Assembly: GCF_030209375.1 (NCBI RefSeq)
Contig: NZ_JARVSC010000006.1
Location: forward strand, 310,001 to 374,000
DNA: 64,000 nt
Source: Plantibacter sp. ME-Dv--P-122b
GTDB taxonomy: Bacteria > Actinomycetota > Actinomycetes > Actinomycetales > Microbacteriaceae
Direction: 5' to 3'
The notes below the pieces were generated by a model, which was not told the DNA's origin, searched no databases, and was given only the letters and a program-made list of their open reading frames with translations. A program made the position numbers and the translations under genes. Of the stretch, positions 47,057-61,101 are shown in pieces. How positions within the stretch are numbered: the stretch's first letter is position 1; each line of letters starts with the position of its first letter.

Positions 47057-48175
47057 GTGAAAGTTCTGGCAGCGATGAGTGGCGGAGTCGACTCCGCCGT
47101 GGCAGCGGCACGCGCCGTCGACGCAGGCCATGAGGTGGTCGGCGTCCACCTGGCGCTCAGCCGGATGCCGGGCACGCTCCGGACCGGCAGTCGCGGGTGT
47201 TGCACCATCGAGGACTCGATGGACGCCCAGCGTGCGGCGAACCTGATCGGCATCCCCTACTACGTGTGGGACTTCTCGGAGCGCTTCAAGCTCGACGTGG
47301 TGGACGACTTCATCGCCGAGTACCGCGCCGGCCGGACCCCGAACCCGTGCATGCGTTGCAACGAGAAGATCAAGTTCGCCGCCTTGCTCGAGAAGGCGCT
47401 CGACCTCGGGTTCGACGCGGTCGTGACCGGACACTACGCCACGATCGTCACGAGCCCCGAGGGCGATCGTGAGCTGCACCGCGCGAGTGCCTGGGCGAAG
47501 GACCAGTCGTACGTCCTGGGCGTGCTCACCGCCGAACAGCTCGCGCACTCGATGTTCCCGCTCGGGGCGACGCCGTCGAAGGCCGAGGTCCGTGCCGAGG
47601 CTGCGGAGCGCGGCTTCACGGTGGCGAACAAGCCTGACAGCCACGATATCTGCTTCATCCCCGACGGCGACACGAAGGGCTGGCTGGGGGAGCGGGTCGG
47701 CACCGAGACCGGCCAGGTCCTCGACCGCGACGGAGCCGTCGTCGGTTCGCACGAGGGCGCCCACGCCTTCACCGTCGGCCAGCGCAAAGGCCTGCACCTC
47801 GGCGTGCCGGCGCCGGACGGACGTCCGCGTTTCGTCCTCGAGGTGCGACCGAAGGACAACACGGTCGTCGTCGGGCCGAAGGAGGCGCTCGCCATCGGCG
47901 AGATCGCCGGTTCGCGCTTCACCTGGGCTGGGAGGGCTCCGGAGGTCGGTGTCGCACCGATCCCGTGCGACGTCCAGATCCGTGCGCACGCCGACCCGGT
48001 TCCTGCCGCACTGACGCTCGTCGACGGCGAGCTCGTCGTCCACCCGGAGACGCCGCTCGACGGCGTCGCTCCCGGACAGACCGCCGTGCTGTACAGCGGG
48101 ACCCGCGTCCTCGGCCAGTTCACGATCGACCGCACCGTCAGTGCGGTACCCGTCGGAGCCGCCGCCTCCGCCTGA
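47057..48175 (+). CDS. mnmA: tRNA-specific 2-thiouridylase MnmA
   Basis: A 372-residue enzyme that puts sulfur on U34 of Lys, Glu and Gln tRNAs. The PP-loop is [15 protein letters not shown] near residues 5-19. The catalytic cysteines are C98 (NPCMRC) and C199 ([16 protein letters not shown]). The TTGG-type domain [20 protein letters not shown] is present. The GTG start is supported by TAGACT 6 bases upstream. The neighbouring cysteine desulfurase probably supplies the sulfur. Confidence 0.96.
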   Translation: MKVLAAMSGGVDSAVAAARAVDAGHEVVGVHLALSRMPGTLRTGSRGCCTIEDSMDAQRAANLIGIPYYVWDFSERFKLDVVDDFIAEYRAGRTPNPCMRCNEKIKFAALLEKALDLGFDAVVTGHYATIVTSPEGDRELHRASAWAKDQSYVLGVLTAEQLAHSMFPLGATPSKAEVRAEAAERGFTVANKPDSHDICFIPDGDTKGWLGERVGTETGQVLDRDGAVVGSHEGAHAFTVGQRKGLHLGVPAPDGRPRFVLEVRPKDNTVVVGPKEALAIGEIAGSRFTWAGRAPEVGVAPIPCDVQIRAHADPVPAALTLVDGELVVHPETPLDGVAPGQTAVLYSGTRVLGQFTIDRTVSAVPVGAAASA

Positions 48176-48190
48176 GGACGCCGCAACGAC

Positions 48191-48225
48191 GGAACGCCCG
48201 ACGAGCCAGGCTCGTCGGGCGTTCC
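48191..48225. terminator. Bidirectional terminator between mnmA and the sugar porter
   Basis: Arms 48191-48207 and 48209-48225 are perfectly complementary over 17 bases, with GCGTTTG after the plus-strand arm. The two flanking genes converge here. Confidence 0.9.
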
Positions 48226-48235
48226 GCGTTTGTCG

Positions 48236-52193
<3,958 letters not shown>

Positions 52194-52195
52194 CC

Positions 52196-53917
52196 TCAGT
52201 CCTTGTCGGCCTGCAGCAGCTCGTCGCGGACCTGGCGCCGCAGCACCTTGCCGATGAGCGACTTGGGGAGTTCGTCGACGACGACGACACGCTTCGGCAC
52301 CTTGTACGGGGTGAGGATCTCCCGCGCCCAGGCGCGGAGGGCGTCCGGATCCACGGTGGCACCGGGAGCCGCGACGACGGCCGCGACGACCTGCTCGCCG
52401 GAGTGGGGATCGGGGAGCCCGACGACCGCGGCGTCCGCGACGGACGCGTGCCCGCGGAGGACCTGCTCGACCTCGCTCGGCGACACGTTGAACCCGCCGG
52501 TGATGATGAGCTCTTTGATCCGGTCGACGACGGTCATGAACCCCTCCTCGTCGATCGACACGATGTCGCCGGTGCGGAACCAGCCTCCTGGGAGCAGCAC
52601 GGCGGCAGTCTCCTCGGGCTTGTTGTAGTAGCCGTGGAAGACCTGCGGGCCGCGGACGAGCAGCTCGCCCGCCTCGCCGGCCGGACGGTCCATCTCCGGG
52701 TCGTCGGGATCCACGACGCGCACCTCGGTGCTTGGCAACGGGAGGCCGATGGTCCCGGGCTTCCGCGCGGTCGAGACCGGGTTCGCGGAGATGACCGGTG
52801 AGCACTCGGAGAGCCCGTAGCCCTCGACGAGGAAGCCGCCGGACGCGGCCTCGAACGGGACGACGAGGTCGTGCGGCAGCGGCATCGCGCCCGAGATGGC
52901 GATCTCGGTGCCCTGCAGCGACACGCCCTGCTCGGTCGCCGCGGTCAGGAGTCGGTCGGCGATGGGCGGGACGGCGGGCAGGAAGGTCGGCGGTCGCTTC
53001 TTCATGACCTTGAGGACGAGCGCCGGGTCGAACTTCGGGAAGAGCACGAGGCGCGAGCCCATGCTCATGGCGAAGGTCAGGCAGAGCGTCAGGCCGTAGG
53101 CGTGGAACATCGGGAGCACCGCGTAGACCACAGCCTCCCCGCGCTTCACCGTGGGCACCCACGCGCGGGACTGCGCCGCGTTCGCGAGCAGGTTGCCGTG
53201 GGTGAGTGCGGCCCCCTTGGGCGAGCCCGTCGTCCCGCTCGTGTACTGGATGAGTGCGAGGGCGTCGGTCGCGGGCTTCGGGTGGCTCGTCGGCAGCGGC
53301 CCCGAGGTCAGGAGCTGCTCCCACCGCACGGTGCCCGACACCGGCGCGGTGAGCTGAGCCCGTGAGGCTCTCGCCTTCGGGATGGGCAGACGGAGTGCAG
53401 CGCGCATGTGGAGCGGCATCGCCCGGGTCACGTCGATCGTCACGAGCGAGTGCACCGCCAGGTCGGCCGGGAAGTCCTGCAGGTGCTCGGCGACCTTGTC
53501 CCAGACGATCGCGAACGTCGCGCGGTGGTCCTCGAACTGGTGGCGGAGTTCCTGGGGGGTGTAGAGCGGGTTGTGCTCGATGACGACGGCGCCCAGCCGG
53601 AGGACGGCGTAGAACGCGACGATGTGCTGCGGGCAGTTCGGGAGCATGAGGGCGACGGGGTCACCCGCCCGGACACCGAGTGCGCGCAGGCCTGCGGCGG
53701 CACGGGCTATCAGCGCCTCGAGCTCCGTGTAGGTGGTGGTCGAGCCGAAGAACTCCAGCGCGACGGCGTCCGGGTAGCTCGCTGCGGAGGCTTCGACGAG
53801 ATCGCCAAGGCTGCCGGTCTGCTCGGGGATGTCGTCCGGCACGTCGGCGGCGTAGCTGGCGAGCCAGGGACGCTCGTGCGGGGGACGGGGACGGCTGCTC
53901 GAGTCGTTCTGGGTCAC
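52196..53917 (-). CDS. Long-chain fatty acid-CoA ligase (FadD-like)
   Basis: A 573-residue ANL-superfamily adenylating enzyme. The ATP-binding loop YTSGTTGSPKGAALTH, the EGYGLSECSPV motif, GWFRTGDIVSIDEEGF and the C-terminal lysine in LPKSLIGKVLRR are all intact. Sequence style fits long- or medium-chain acyl-CoA synthetases that activate fatty acids for beta-oxidation or lipid synthesis; the chain length is not known. The GTG at 53917 is chosen because TACAGT on this strand ends 6 bases before it; the frame is open upstream. It ends 2 bases from the convergent ligA. Confidence 0.91.
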   Translation of the reverse strand: MTQNDSSSRPRPPHERPWLASYAADVPDDIPEQTGSLGDLVEASAASYPDAVALEFFGSTTTYTELEALIARAAAGLRALGVRAGDPVALMLPNCPQHIVAFYAVLRLGAVVIEHNPLYTPQELRHQFEDHRATFAIVWDKVAEHLQDFPADLAVHSLVTIDVTRAMPLHMRAALRLPIPKARASRAQLTAPVSGTVRWEQLLTSGPLPTSHPKPATDALALIQYTSGTTGSPKGAALTHGNLLANAAQSRAWVPTVKRGEAVVYAVLPMFHAYGLTLCLTFAMSMGSRLVLFPKFDPALVLKVMKKRPPTFLPAVPPIADRLLTAATEQGVSLQGTEIAISGAMPLPHDLVVPFEAASGGFLVEGYGLSECSPVISANPVSTARKPGTIGLPLPSTEVRVVDPDDPEMDRPAGEAGELLVRGPQVFHGYYNKPEETAAVLLPGGWFRTGDIVSIDEEGFMTVVDRIKELIITGGFNVSPSEVEQVLRGHASVADAAVVGLPDPHSGEQVVAAVVAAPGATVDPDALRAWAREILTPYKVPKRVVVVDELPKSLIGKVLRRQVRDELLQADKD

Positions 53918-53972
53918 CGTCCCACTGTAGGGGCGGAGCCCGACGGTCGACCACGTCCCTGGCGAATAGACT
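53918..53972. promoter_or_regulatory. Divergent promoters of the acyl-CoA ligase and gatCAB
   Basis: On the minus strand TACAGT (53929-53924) ends 6 bases before the ligase GTG, a leaderless layout. On the plus strand TAGACT (53967-53972) is the gatC -10 box and gives a leader of about 28 bases with GGGAG near 54000 before the ATG at 54008. Confidence 0.55.
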
Positions 53973-54007
53973 GGAGCGACCGCCACCGCTACACGTACGG
54001 GAGACGC

Positions 54008-54307
54008 ATGTCGGAAATCACTACCGAGCAGGTCGCGCATCTCGCGAACCTCGCTCGAATCGCCCTGAGCCAGGACGAGATCGCCCACCTCACGACGGAG
54101 CTCGACTCCATCGTGGACAACATCCAGAAGGTGCAGCAGGTGGCCACGCCTGACGTCCCGGCGACGAGCCACCCGATCCCGCTCGAGAACGTGTACCGCG
54201 ACGACGTCGTCGGCAACACCCTCACGCGGGAGCAGGCGCTGCAGAACGCACCGGAGTCGGCCGACGGTCGCTTCAAGGTCTCGGCGATCCTGGGGGAGGA
54301 GCAGTGA
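54008..54307 (+). CDS. gatC: Aspartyl/glutamyl-tRNA amidotransferase subunit C
   Basis: A 99-residue GatC, which ties GatA to GatB in the amidotransferase that turns Glu-tRNA(Gln) into Gln-tRNA(Gln). The family N-terminus ([20 protein letters not shown]) and the C-terminal extended stretch are intact. The ATG at 54008 is set by the GGGAG site and family start. The stop overlaps the gatA GTG by 4 bases. Confidence 0.96.
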   Translation: MSEITTEQVAHLANLARIALSQDEIAHLTTELDSIVDNIQKVQQVATPDVPATSHPIPLENVYRDDVVGNTLTREQALQNAPESADGRFKVSAILGEEQ

Positions 54308-55815
54308 GCGGGTTGATCGGTCTCACGGCAGCCGAGCTGTCGAGCAAGCTCCGTGCTCGAGAGGTCTCCAGCGTCGAAGCCACCCAGGCGCACCTCGACC
54401 GCATCGCGCAGGTCGACGGCGACGTCCACGCCTTCCTCCACGTGTCGGACCACGCACTCGACGTCGCCGCCGACATCGACGCCCGCCGCGCCGCGGGCGA
54501 GGACCTCGGCGAGCTGGCCGGCGTCCCGCTCGCCATCAAGGACGTGCTGGTCACGACGGACATGCCGTCCACCTCGGGGAGCAAGATCCTCGAGGGATAC
54601 CTGTCGCCGTTCGACGCGACCGTCGTCGCCCGGTCGCGTGCCGCCGGTCTCGTGCCGCTCGGCAAGACCAACATGGACGAGTTCGCCATGGGCTCCAGCA
54701 CGGAGCACTCCGCCTACGGCCCGACCCACAACCCGTGGGACCTCGACCGCATCCCCGGCGGTTCCGGCGGTGGCTCCGCTGCCGCGGTCGCCGCCTTCGA
54801 GGCGCCCATCGCCCTCGGCAGCGACACCGGCGGGTCCATCCGCCAGCCGGCGCACGTGACCGGCACGGTCGGCGTGAAGCCCACCTACGGCGCGGTCAGC
54901 CGCTATGGAGCGATCGCACTCGCCTCCTCACTCGACCAGGTCGGGCCGGTCAGCCGCACGGTCCTCGACTCGGGCCTCCTCCACGACGTCATCGCCGGGC
55001 ACGATGCCCTCGACTCCACCTCGCTCCGCGACGCCTGGCCCTCGATGGCCGCTGCGGCCCGCGAGGGCGCGCGCGGGGACGTGCTGCGCGGCCTCCGGGT
55101 CGGCGTCGTCACCGAGCTCAACGGCGAGGGCTTCCAGGCCGGCGTGAAGAGCCGCTTCCAGGAGGCGCTCGCGGTGCTCGAGGCCAACGGTGCCGAGATC
55201 GTCGAGGTCTTCGCTCCGAACTTCGAGTACGCCGTCGCGGCCTACTACCTCATCCTCCCGGCCGAAGCATCGAGCAACCTCGCGAAGTTCGACTCGGTGC
55301 GCTTCGGCATGCGGGTCACGCCCGAGGGTGGCGGCACGGTCGAGCAGGTCATGTCCGCGACCCGCGAGGCCGGCTTCGGTCCCGAGGTGAAGCGACGGAT
55401 CATCCTCGGCACCTACGCCCTGAGCGCTGGCTATTACGACGCCTACTACGGCAGCGCCCAGAAGGTCCGGACGCTCATCCAGCGCGACTTCGCGGCGGCC
55501 TTCGACCAGGTCGACGTTCTCGTGAGCCCGAGCGCCCCGACGACGGCGTTCAAGCTGGGCGAGCGCATCGACGACCCGCTGGCGATGTACCTGAACGACG
55601 TCACCACCATCCCGGCGAACCTCGCCGGCGTGCCCGGCATCAGCGTGCCGATCGGTCTCGCCCCGGAAGACGGCTTGCCCGTCGGCATCCAGTTCATGGC
55701 GCCAGCACGGGAGGACGCCAGGCTCTACCGGGTCGGCGCCGCCCTCGAGGCGCTCCTCGAATCGACGTGGGGGCACACCCTCATCTCGCAGGCACCCGCT
55801 CTCGGAGGTCGGTAA
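54304..55815 (+). CDS. gatA: Glu/Asp-tRNA amidotransferase subunit A
   Basis: A 503-residue amidase that releases ammonia from glutamine for GatB. The Ser-Ser-Lys triad is visible: lysine in [14 protein letters not shown], serines in [17 protein letters not shown] and [12 protein letters not shown]. It starts with GTG overlapping gatC and ends 3 bases before gatB. The three genes form one operon in the order C-A-B. Confidence 0.98.
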   Translation: MSGLIGLTAAELSSKLRAREVSSVEATQAHLDRIAQVDGDVHAFLHVSDHALDVAADIDARRAAGEDLGELAGVPLAIKDVLVTTDMPSTSGSKILEGYLSPFDATVVARSRAAGLVPLGKTNMDEFAMGSSTEHSAYGPTHNPWDLDRIPGGSGGGSAAAVAAFEAPIALGSDTGGSIRQPAHVTGTVGVKPTYGAVSRYGAIALASSLDQVGPVSRTVLDSGLLHDVIAGHDALDSTSLRDAWPSMAAAAREGARGDVLRGLRVGVVTELNGEGFQAGVKSRFQEALAVLEANGAEIVEVFAPNFEYAVAAYYLILPAEASSNLAKFDSVRFGMRVTPEGGGTVEQVMSATREAGFGPEVKRRIILGTYALSAGYYDAYYGSAQKVRTLIQRDFAAAFDQVDVLVSPSAPTTAFKLGERIDDPLAMYLNDVTTIPANLAGVPGISVPIGLAPEDGLPVGIQFMAPAREDARLYRVGAALEALLESTWGHTLISQAPALGGR

Positions 55816-55818
55816 CCC

Positions 55819-57318
55819 ATGGCCAAGGACAAGCTCCTCTCCTACGAAGAAGCCCTCGAACTGTACGAGCCGGTGCTCGGCTTCGAGGTGCACGTCGAGC
55901 TGAACACCAAGACGAAGATGTTCTCCTCGGCGCCCAACGGCTTCGGCGACGCCCCGAACACGAACATCTCGCCCGTCTGCCTCGGACTACCCGGATCACT
56001 CCCGGTCGTGAACGAGCAGGCGGTGCGGTACTCGATCAGCCTCGGGCTCGCCCTCGGTTGCTCGATCGCGCCCTCGAGCCGGTTCGCGCGGAAGAACTAC
56101 TTCTACCCCGACCTCGCGAAGAACTACCAGATCTCGCAGTTCGACGAGCCGATCGCGTTCGAGGGCTCGGTCGACGTCGAGCTGGCCGACGGGACCATCG
56201 TGACGGTGCCGATCGAGCGCGCGCACATGGAGGAGGACGCCGGCAAGCTCACGCACATCGGCGGCTCCACGGGCCGCATCCAGGGTGCCGAGTACTCGCT
56301 CGTCGACTACAACCGCGCCGGTGTGCCGCTCGTCGAGATCGTCACGAAGCCGATCTACGGCACCGAGCACCGGGCACCCGAGATCGCGAAGGCCTACGTC
56401 TCCGCGATCCGCGACATCGTCGTGGCGCTCGGCATCTCCGACGCGAAGATGGAGCGCGGCAACCTCCGCTGTGACGCCAACATCTCGCTGCGCCCGCGTG
56501 GCCAGGAGAAGCTCGGCACGCGCACCGAGACGAAGAACGTGAACTCCCTGCGTTCCGTCGAGCGTGCCGTCCGCTACGAGATCCAGCGGCAGGCCGCGAT
56601 CCTCAAGGACGGCGGATCCATCGTCCAGGAGACGCGGCACTGGCACGAGGACACCGGTGCCACGTCCGCCGGCCGGCCGAAGAGCGATGCTGACGACTAC
56701 CGGTACTTCCCGGAGCCCGACCTGCTCCCGGTCGTGCCGTCGCCCGAACTCATCGAGGAACTCCGAGCGGCCCTGCCCGAGCAACCGGCCGTCCGTCGTC
56801 GCCGGCTGAAGAGCGAGTGGGGCTTCACCGACCTGGAGTTCCAGGACGTCGTGAACGGTGGTCTGCTGAACGAGATCACGGCCACCGTCGAGGCCGGCGC
56901 CGCTCCGGCCGCCGCACGGAAGTGGTGGACGGGCGAGATCTCGCGGATCGCGAACCAGCGCGACGTCGAGGCGATGAGCCTCGTGTCGCCCGAGCACGTC
57001 GCGGCACTCGCGGCGCTCGTCGAGGCCGGAACGCTCAACGACAAGCTCGCGCGCCAGGTGCTCGAGGGCGTCATCGACGGGGAGGGCACTCCTCAGGAGG
57101 TCATCGACGCCCGCGGTCTCGCGCTCGTGTCCGACGACGGGCCGCTGATCGCCGCCATCGACGAGGCACTGGCCGCTCAGCCGGACGTCCTCGCCAAGAT
57201 CCGCGACGGCAAGGTCCAGGCCGCCGGCGCAGTCATCGGCGCCGTGATGAAGGCGATGCGCGGACAGGCCGATGCGGCGCGTGTGCGCGAACTCGTCCTG
57301 GAGCGCGCCTCGCAGTAG
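55819..57318 (+). CDS. gatB: Glu/Asp-tRNA amidotransferase subunit B
   Basis: A 499-residue kinase/transferase subunit that phosphorylates Glu-tRNA and adds ammonia. The family signature ([20 protein letters not shown]), the [18 protein letters not shown] segment and the C-terminal YqeY-like tRNA-binding domain are all present. The ATG follows GGAGGT by 7 bases. A strong terminator follows, ending the gatCAB operon. Confidence 0.98.
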   Translation: MAKDKLLSYEEALELYEPVLGFEVHVELNTKTKMFSSAPNGFGDAPNTNISPVCLGLPGSLPVVNEQAVRYSISLGLALGCSIAPSSRFARKNYFYPDLAKNYQISQFDEPIAFEGSVDVELADGTIVTVPIERAHMEEDAGKLTHIGGSTGRIQGAEYSLVDYNRAGVPLVEIVTKPIYGTEHRAPEIAKAYVSAIRDIVVALGISDAKMERGNLRCDANISLRPRGQEKLGTRTETKNVNSLRSVERAVRYEIQRQAAILKDGGSIVQETRHWHEDTGATSAGRPKSDADDYRYFPEPDLLPVVPSPELIEELRAALPEQPAVRRRRLKSEWGFTDLEFQDVVNGGLLNEITATVEAGAAPAAARKWWTGEISRIANQRDVEAMSLVSPEHVAALAALVEAGTLNDKLARQVLEGVIDGEGTPQEVIDARGLALVSDDGPLIAAIDEALAAQPDVLAKIRDGKVQAAGAVIGAVMKAMRGQADAARVRELVLERASQ

Positions 57319-57333
57319 CAGTCCCCGCCACAC

Positions 57334-57378
57334 CATCGGGCCCGAGCCACCGTCGATGACGGCGGCTCGGGCCCGATG
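57334..57378 (+). terminator. Terminator of gatCAB
   Basis: CATCGGGCCCGAGCC (57334-57348) pairs perfectly with 57364-57378 over 15 bases. A small inner CGTC/GACG pair lies in the loop. It begins 15 bases after the gatB stop. Confidence 0.88.
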
Positions 57379-57421
57379 TCGTCGGCCAGGGGAAGCCCTG
57401 GTGCCGACTGCTGGCCCGGCA

Positions 57422-57433
57422 TACACTTCCGCC
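57422..57433 (+). promoter_or_regulatory. -10 box of a probable leaderless transcript
   Basis: TACACT at 57422-57427 ends 6 bases before the ATG at 57434. Confidence 0.5.
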
Positions 57434-58030
57434 ATGCTGGTCGAAGGCACCATGCGGTGGCAGGTCACGGAAGACGCTCCGATGGCCCTCATGCTGGCGC
57501 TTGCGTTCCGCGACATGGCAGGGCTCGGGGAGCGATGCGTCGCGCAGCTTCCCGCAGTCACGCCGGGGCTGGAGCGGGTCGACGTCGCCGGCCTCGACCT
57601 CGACGCGCTCGCGGTCCAGTTCGACGGCTGGTGGACCGGGATCGCCCGTCGCGACACCCGCCTCTTCATGGCCGAGGTCCGTCCGCCACACTTCGAGGTG
57701 TTCGATCGAGCCCTCGAGCTGCAGGAGCTCGCCTACCGGGCGTACGACGAGGCGCACCGATGGGCGTCGGCTCGTATCCGTGAGTACGAACGCGCGCTCG
57801 CAGGCCGGTCGCCGAGCCGCCTCACCGACGTCTACGAACTCATCCGCGAGCGACAGTTCGAGTTGCGCCGACAATCCAGCTCGTTCCGGTTGGACCTCGA
57901 GGTGCTCCCGATCTGCCGACCGGGGGCCTGGGTGGTCGCGCCCGACACGATCGTGGTCAGTGAGTCGCTCCGGGACGACCGGGAGGCCTTCCGCGAGTGG
58001 CTACGGCCGCTGGTCCACGGCCTGGTCTGA
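57434..58030 (+). CDS. Conserved-looking protein of unknown function
   Basis: A 198-residue soluble protein that I do not recognise. It is arginine- and aspartate-rich, mostly helical in pattern, with no signal peptide, membrane segment or clear catalytic motif. A charged helix (RWASARIREYERALAGR) lies in the middle and a hydrophobic strand pair (VLPICRPGAWVVAPDTIVVS) near the end. Codon use is like its neighbours. The ATG at 57434 is supported by TACACT 6 bases upstream. The last 30 bases overlap the 3' end of the convergent acyltransferase gene. Confidence 0.72.
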   Translation: MLVEGTMRWQVTEDAPMALMLALAFRDMAGLGERCVAQLPAVTPGLERVDVAGLDLDALAVQFDGWWTGIARRDTRLFMAEVRPPHFEVFDRALELQELAYRAYDEAHRWASARIREYERALAGRSPSRLTDVYELIRERQFELRRQSSSFRLDLEVLPICRPGAWVVAPDTIVVSESLRDDREAFREWLRPLVHGLV

Positions 58031-59326
58031 TCCGCTCGCGACGCGCTCGACCGGCCGACGGGTCGGGTTCAGGAGCACGACCGCGATGATCGAGCCGACA
58101 GCGCCGGCGGCCGCCATCGCGGCGGTGAGCGGGTGGGAGATCTCCGCGAAAGGCATGATGAAAGCGCTCGCGAGCGCGATCCACACGGCGACGTCTGTCG
58201 GCTTGCGCTCCGGGTCGAGGCGCAGCTTGCGGGGGTGCTCGACGCGGCCGAGGAGTGTACCGACGCCCGCGAGCAGGACGGCGACGACCAGCAGCACGAC
58301 CGGCCGGGTCCACCACCACGCGGCGCTCAGCGGTTCCGCGAAGGGGATGCCGAGGGCGAGCTGGAGACCGGCGACCGCGATGATCAGGGGCAGATGCCAG
58401 AGGTACACCGTCATCAGCCGGGACCCGATGAGGAAGACGACGGCTCGCGCAGCGCGGGTCCGCATGATGGCGGTGAGCAGCGGGTGCACCAGGGCGAGCA
58501 GGGCGAGCTGCCCGACGCCGAGGACCACGAGGGGGAGGGTCGGTGGGTTGAGGTTGCCGAGCATGCTGGTCGAGTACGGCAGCCAGGTCGTGATCGGCAC
58601 GAGCGCACCGTAGGAGACGAGCACGACGGCCACGAGGACGAGGCGCGGAACGGAGCGGAGGCGTCCGTCGGCCAGGAAGAACCCGAACTGCTGCAGCAGC
58701 GGCCAGACGAACACCAGGTTGACGAGACCGATGCCCAGGAGACCGGTCGAGTACCGGACGACGTCGACGAGGATCACGCCGGCCAGCAGTGCCGCACAGG
58801 TCAGGACGGGGTGGCGGTCGTGCCAGGTGGCGAGGAAGGGCGCGACCGCCTGGCAGAGCAGGTAGGCGGCCAAGAACCAGAGCGGGGACCCGACGCCTGC
58901 GGCGACGGCCTCGATGATGGCGGGGTCGACACCGAGCGCCCCGGCGAGCCACAGCCCCGCGGCGAGGAAGAGCAGGACCGGGATCGTCGGCAGCGCGAGT
59001 CGGAAGACCCGAGACCGGAGGAAGTCGCTGGTCCCGCCACCACGTCGGACCGTGCTGCGCCAGCCGGTGATCGTCGCGAAGCCGCCCACGATGAAGAACA
59101 GCGGCATGATCTGGCCGAACCAGGTACCCGTGTCGAACCACGGCTGCTGCTCCAACGCTCGGGAGATGCCGATCGTGCCGTCCGGCTCGACCGCCACCGC
59201 GACCATCAGGAGGTGGACGATGACGACCGTCACGACGCACGCGACGCGCACGAGGTCGAGGGCGAGGTCCCGCCCGGAGAGGTCTGGGACCGCCGGGGCC
59301 GACCCGGTCCGCGTTCGCGTGCTCAT
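58001..59326 (-). CDS. Membrane acyltransferase, family 3
   Basis: A 441-residue acyltransferase-3 protein with about ten helices. The family start (DLALDLVRVACVVTVVIVHL) carries a conserved arginine and histidine, and FFIVGGFATITGW and FLIGSRLMTVYLWHLPLIIA follow the family pattern. Such proteins acetylate or otherwise acylate extracellular glycans or peptidoglycan; the acceptor is unknown. The ATG at 59326 has TAGGCT 8 bases upstream on this strand, again leaving little or no leader. The 3' end overlaps the neighbouring gene by 30 bases. Confidence 0.87.
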   Translation of the reverse strand: MSTRTRTGSAPAVPDLSGRDLALDLVRVACVVTVVIVHLLMVAVAVEPDGTIGISRALEQQPWFDTGTWFGQIMPLFFIVGGFATITGWRSTVRRGGGTSDFLRSRVFRLALPTIPVLLFLAAGLWLAGALGVDPAIIEAVAAGVGSPLWFLAAYLLCQAVAPFLATWHDRHPVLTCAALLAGVILVDVVRYSTGLLGIGLVNLVFVWPLLQQFGFFLADGRLRSVPRLVLVAVVLVSYGALVPITTWLPYSTSMLGNLNPPTLPLVVLGVGQLALLALVHPLLTAIMRTRAARAVVFLIGSRLMTVYLWHLPLIIAVAGLQLALGIPFAEPLSAAWWWTRPVVLLVVAVLLAGVGTLLGRVEHPRKLRLDPERKPTDVAVWIALASAFIMPFAEISHPLTAAMAAAGAVGSIIAVVLLNPTRRPVERVASGSDQAVDQRP

Positions 59327-59408
59327 CGCCGGACAGCCTAGCGTCGCCGGGCCCTCCCGCCTCGGCCCTTGTGGAGAGCGTGTCGGAGGCGACTGCGACA
59401 ATGGAGGC

Positions 59409-60707
59409 ATGAGTCGGCAGGATGGAGCGTCTCGTCGCGTCTCGGCGCACGATGCCGACGACAGCGGTACCCCCATCCTCCACGTCGACATGGACGCGTT
59501 CTTCGTCTCGGTCGAGCTCTTGGAACGGCCCGAGCTGCGCGGTCTGCCGATCATCGTCGGCAACAAGGAGGGGCGGTCGGTCGTCACCTCCGCCAGTTAC
59601 GAGGCTCGCCGGTACGGCGTGCGCGCGGCGATGCCGGTGTCCCAGGCGATGCGGCTCTGCCCGAGCGCCGTCGTGCTGCCGCCTCACCACGGCAGGTACC
59701 GCGAGTACTCCGACCGGGTGATGGAGGTCTTCGAGTCGGTCACGCCGCTCGTCGAGCCGCTGAGCATCGACGAGGCGTTCCTCGACGTGTCAGGCGCGGT
59801 CCGGTTGCTCGGGAGCCCGCGCACGATCGCCGCGCTCGTGAAGCAGCGGGTGCTCGACGCGACCGGCCTGCCGTGCTCGGTCGGCCTGGCCGCGACGAAG
59901 TACGTCGCGAAGCTCGCCTCCGGCCTGTCGAAGCCCGACGGCCTCCTGGTCGTGCCCGCCGACGAGACCCTCGCGTTCCTGCACCCGCTGCCGGTCGGCG
60001 CCCTGTGGGGCGTCGGCGGTCGGACGGAGGAGCAGCTGACGAACCGGGGCATCCGAACCATCGGTCAGCTCGCCTCCACCCCGCTGTCGATGCTCCAGCG
60101 CGCGGTCGGTGAGGCCTCCGGTCGCCGACTCCTCGAGCTCGCGAACGGGATCGATCCGCGCGGCATCGAGCTGGCACGACGCGAGAAGAGCGTCAGCCAC
60201 GAGGTGACCTTCCCGACGGACGTCTCCGACCCGACCATCCTCAAGCGCGAGCTGCTGAACCTCGCCGGCCTCGTCGCGATCCGGCTCCGGAAGGGGGGCT
60301 ACGCCGGACGGACGATCAGTATCCGCGTCCGCTATGCGGACTTCAGCGTCGTCACCCGGTCGCGCACCATCGGCGAGGCCACGAACGTCGGGCGTCGGGT
60401 CTACGACGAGGCGGCGTCGCTGTTCGACGACCTGGATCGCGGCGGACGCCTCGTGCGCCTCGTCGGGGTGAAGGTCGACCAGCTCGTCCCCGCCGATGAG
60501 GCCGGTGCCGGGCTGTGGGACCCGGACGAGGAGTGGCGTGAAGCCGAGCAGACGATCGACCGGGTCGCGAGCCGGTTCGGCGATCTCGCGATCGCTCCCG
60601 CCTCCCTCCTCGGCAAGCCGAGGCGTCGCGGACTCGGCAGTCGCGGAGACTCGCAGGGTGCTGGGAGCACGGATCAACCCCTTGGACCGGTGGATACCGA
60701 GCGGTAG
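59409..60707 (+). CDS. dinB: DNA polymerase IV
   Basis: A 432-residue Y-family polymerase for translesion synthesis. The catalytic motifs are HVDMDAFFVSVELLERP at the N-terminus and PLSIDEAFLDVSGAVRLLG, and the little-finger domain is complete. The ATG is preceded by GGAGGC and, 6 bases upstream, GACAAT. I see no actinobacterial LexA box upstream, so SOS control is not evident. The last 30 residues are a polar tail; a beta-clamp motif is not obvious. Confidence 0.93.
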   Translation: MSRQDGASRRVSAHDADDSGTPILHVDMDAFFVSVELLERPELRGLPIIVGNKEGRSVVTSASYEARRYGVRAAMPVSQAMRLCPSAVVLPPHHGRYREYSDRVMEVFESVTPLVEPLSIDEAFLDVSGAVRLLGSPRTIAALVKQRVLDATGLPCSVGLAATKYVAKLASGLSKPDGLLVVPADETLAFLHPLPVGALWGVGGRTEEQLTNRGIRTIGQLASTPLSMLQRAVGEASGRRLLELANGIDPRGIELARREKSVSHEVTFPTDVSDPTILKRELLNLAGLVAIRLRKGGYAGRTISIRVRYADFSVVTRSRTIGEATNVGRRVYDEAASLFDDLDRGGRLVRLVGVKVDQLVPADEAGAGLWDPDEEWREAEQTIDRVASRFGDLAIAPASLLGKPRRRGLGSRGDSQGAGSTDQPLGPVDTER

Positions 60708-60716
60708 CCTCGCGGT
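60705..60716 (+). promoter_or_regulatory. -10 box of a probable leaderless transcript
   Basis: TAGCCT at 60705-60710 overlaps the dinB stop and ends 6 bases before the ATG at 60717. Confidence 0.5.
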
Positions 60717-61046
60717 ATGACGAATCTCGTGGAGAAGCTGGCAGAACAGGCGAAGGGGCTCGGCGTGTCCGCAGCCTACGGGGAGCAGCAGGACGTCGAC
60801 GGCACGAAGCTCGTGCCCGTCGCGCTGACGTACTACGGCTTCGGCGGCGGCTCCGAGGGCGACGGCGACGATGCCCCGAGCGGCGGTGGCGGCGGTGGCG
60901 TGTCGATCCCGGTCGGTGCCTACATCAAGACCGACGAGGGTCTCCGTTTCGACCCGAACCTCATCTCGCTCATCGCCGTCGCGATCCCGTTCATCTGGGT
61001 GAGCGGCAAGGCTCTGGCCGGGCTCATCAAGGCCCTCAAGAAGTAG
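60717..61046 (+). CDS. GerW/YtfJ-like protein
   Basis: A 109-residue protein resembling the GerW (YtfJ) family. The family pattern is visible: an N-terminal helix (NLVEKLAEQAKGLGVSAAYG), a strand with KLVPVALTYYGFGGGSEG, a run of six glycines and GVSIPVGAYIK. The C-terminus has a hydrophobic helix (LISLIAVAIPFIWVSGKALA) that may insert in the membrane. In Bacillus the family acts in spore germination, but nothing here suggests sporulation, so the function is unknown. Probably leaderless. Confidence 0.8.
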   Translation: MTNLVEKLAEQAKGLGVSAAYGEQQDVDGTKLVPVALTYYGFGGGSEGDGDDAPSGGGGGGVSIPVGAYIKTDEGLRFDPNLISLIAVAIPFIWVSGKALAGLIKALKK

Positions 61047-61058
61047 CCCTCCCCGTCG

Positions 61059-61092
61059 AACCCCTGTCGTGCGACTGCGCACGGCAGGGGTT
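61059..61092 (+). terminator. Terminator abutting the ykoEDC promoter
   Basis: AACCCCTGTCGTGCG (61059-61073) pairs with 61078-61092 over 15 bases with one G-U pair and a 4-base loop. Its last base is the first T of the next -10 box. Confidence 0.8.
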
Positions 61093-61097
61093 AGACT
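61092..61097 (+). promoter_or_regulatory. -10 box of the ykoEDC transcript
   Basis: TAGACT at 61092-61097 places the start near 61104, at the 5' edge of the TPP riboswitch. Confidence 0.6.
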
Positions 61098-61101
61098 CGT
61101 G

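Noticed and set aside
59341-59408. SOS (LexA) box upstream of dinB
   Set aside because: I looked for a TCGAAC/GTTCGA-type palindrome and did not find one.
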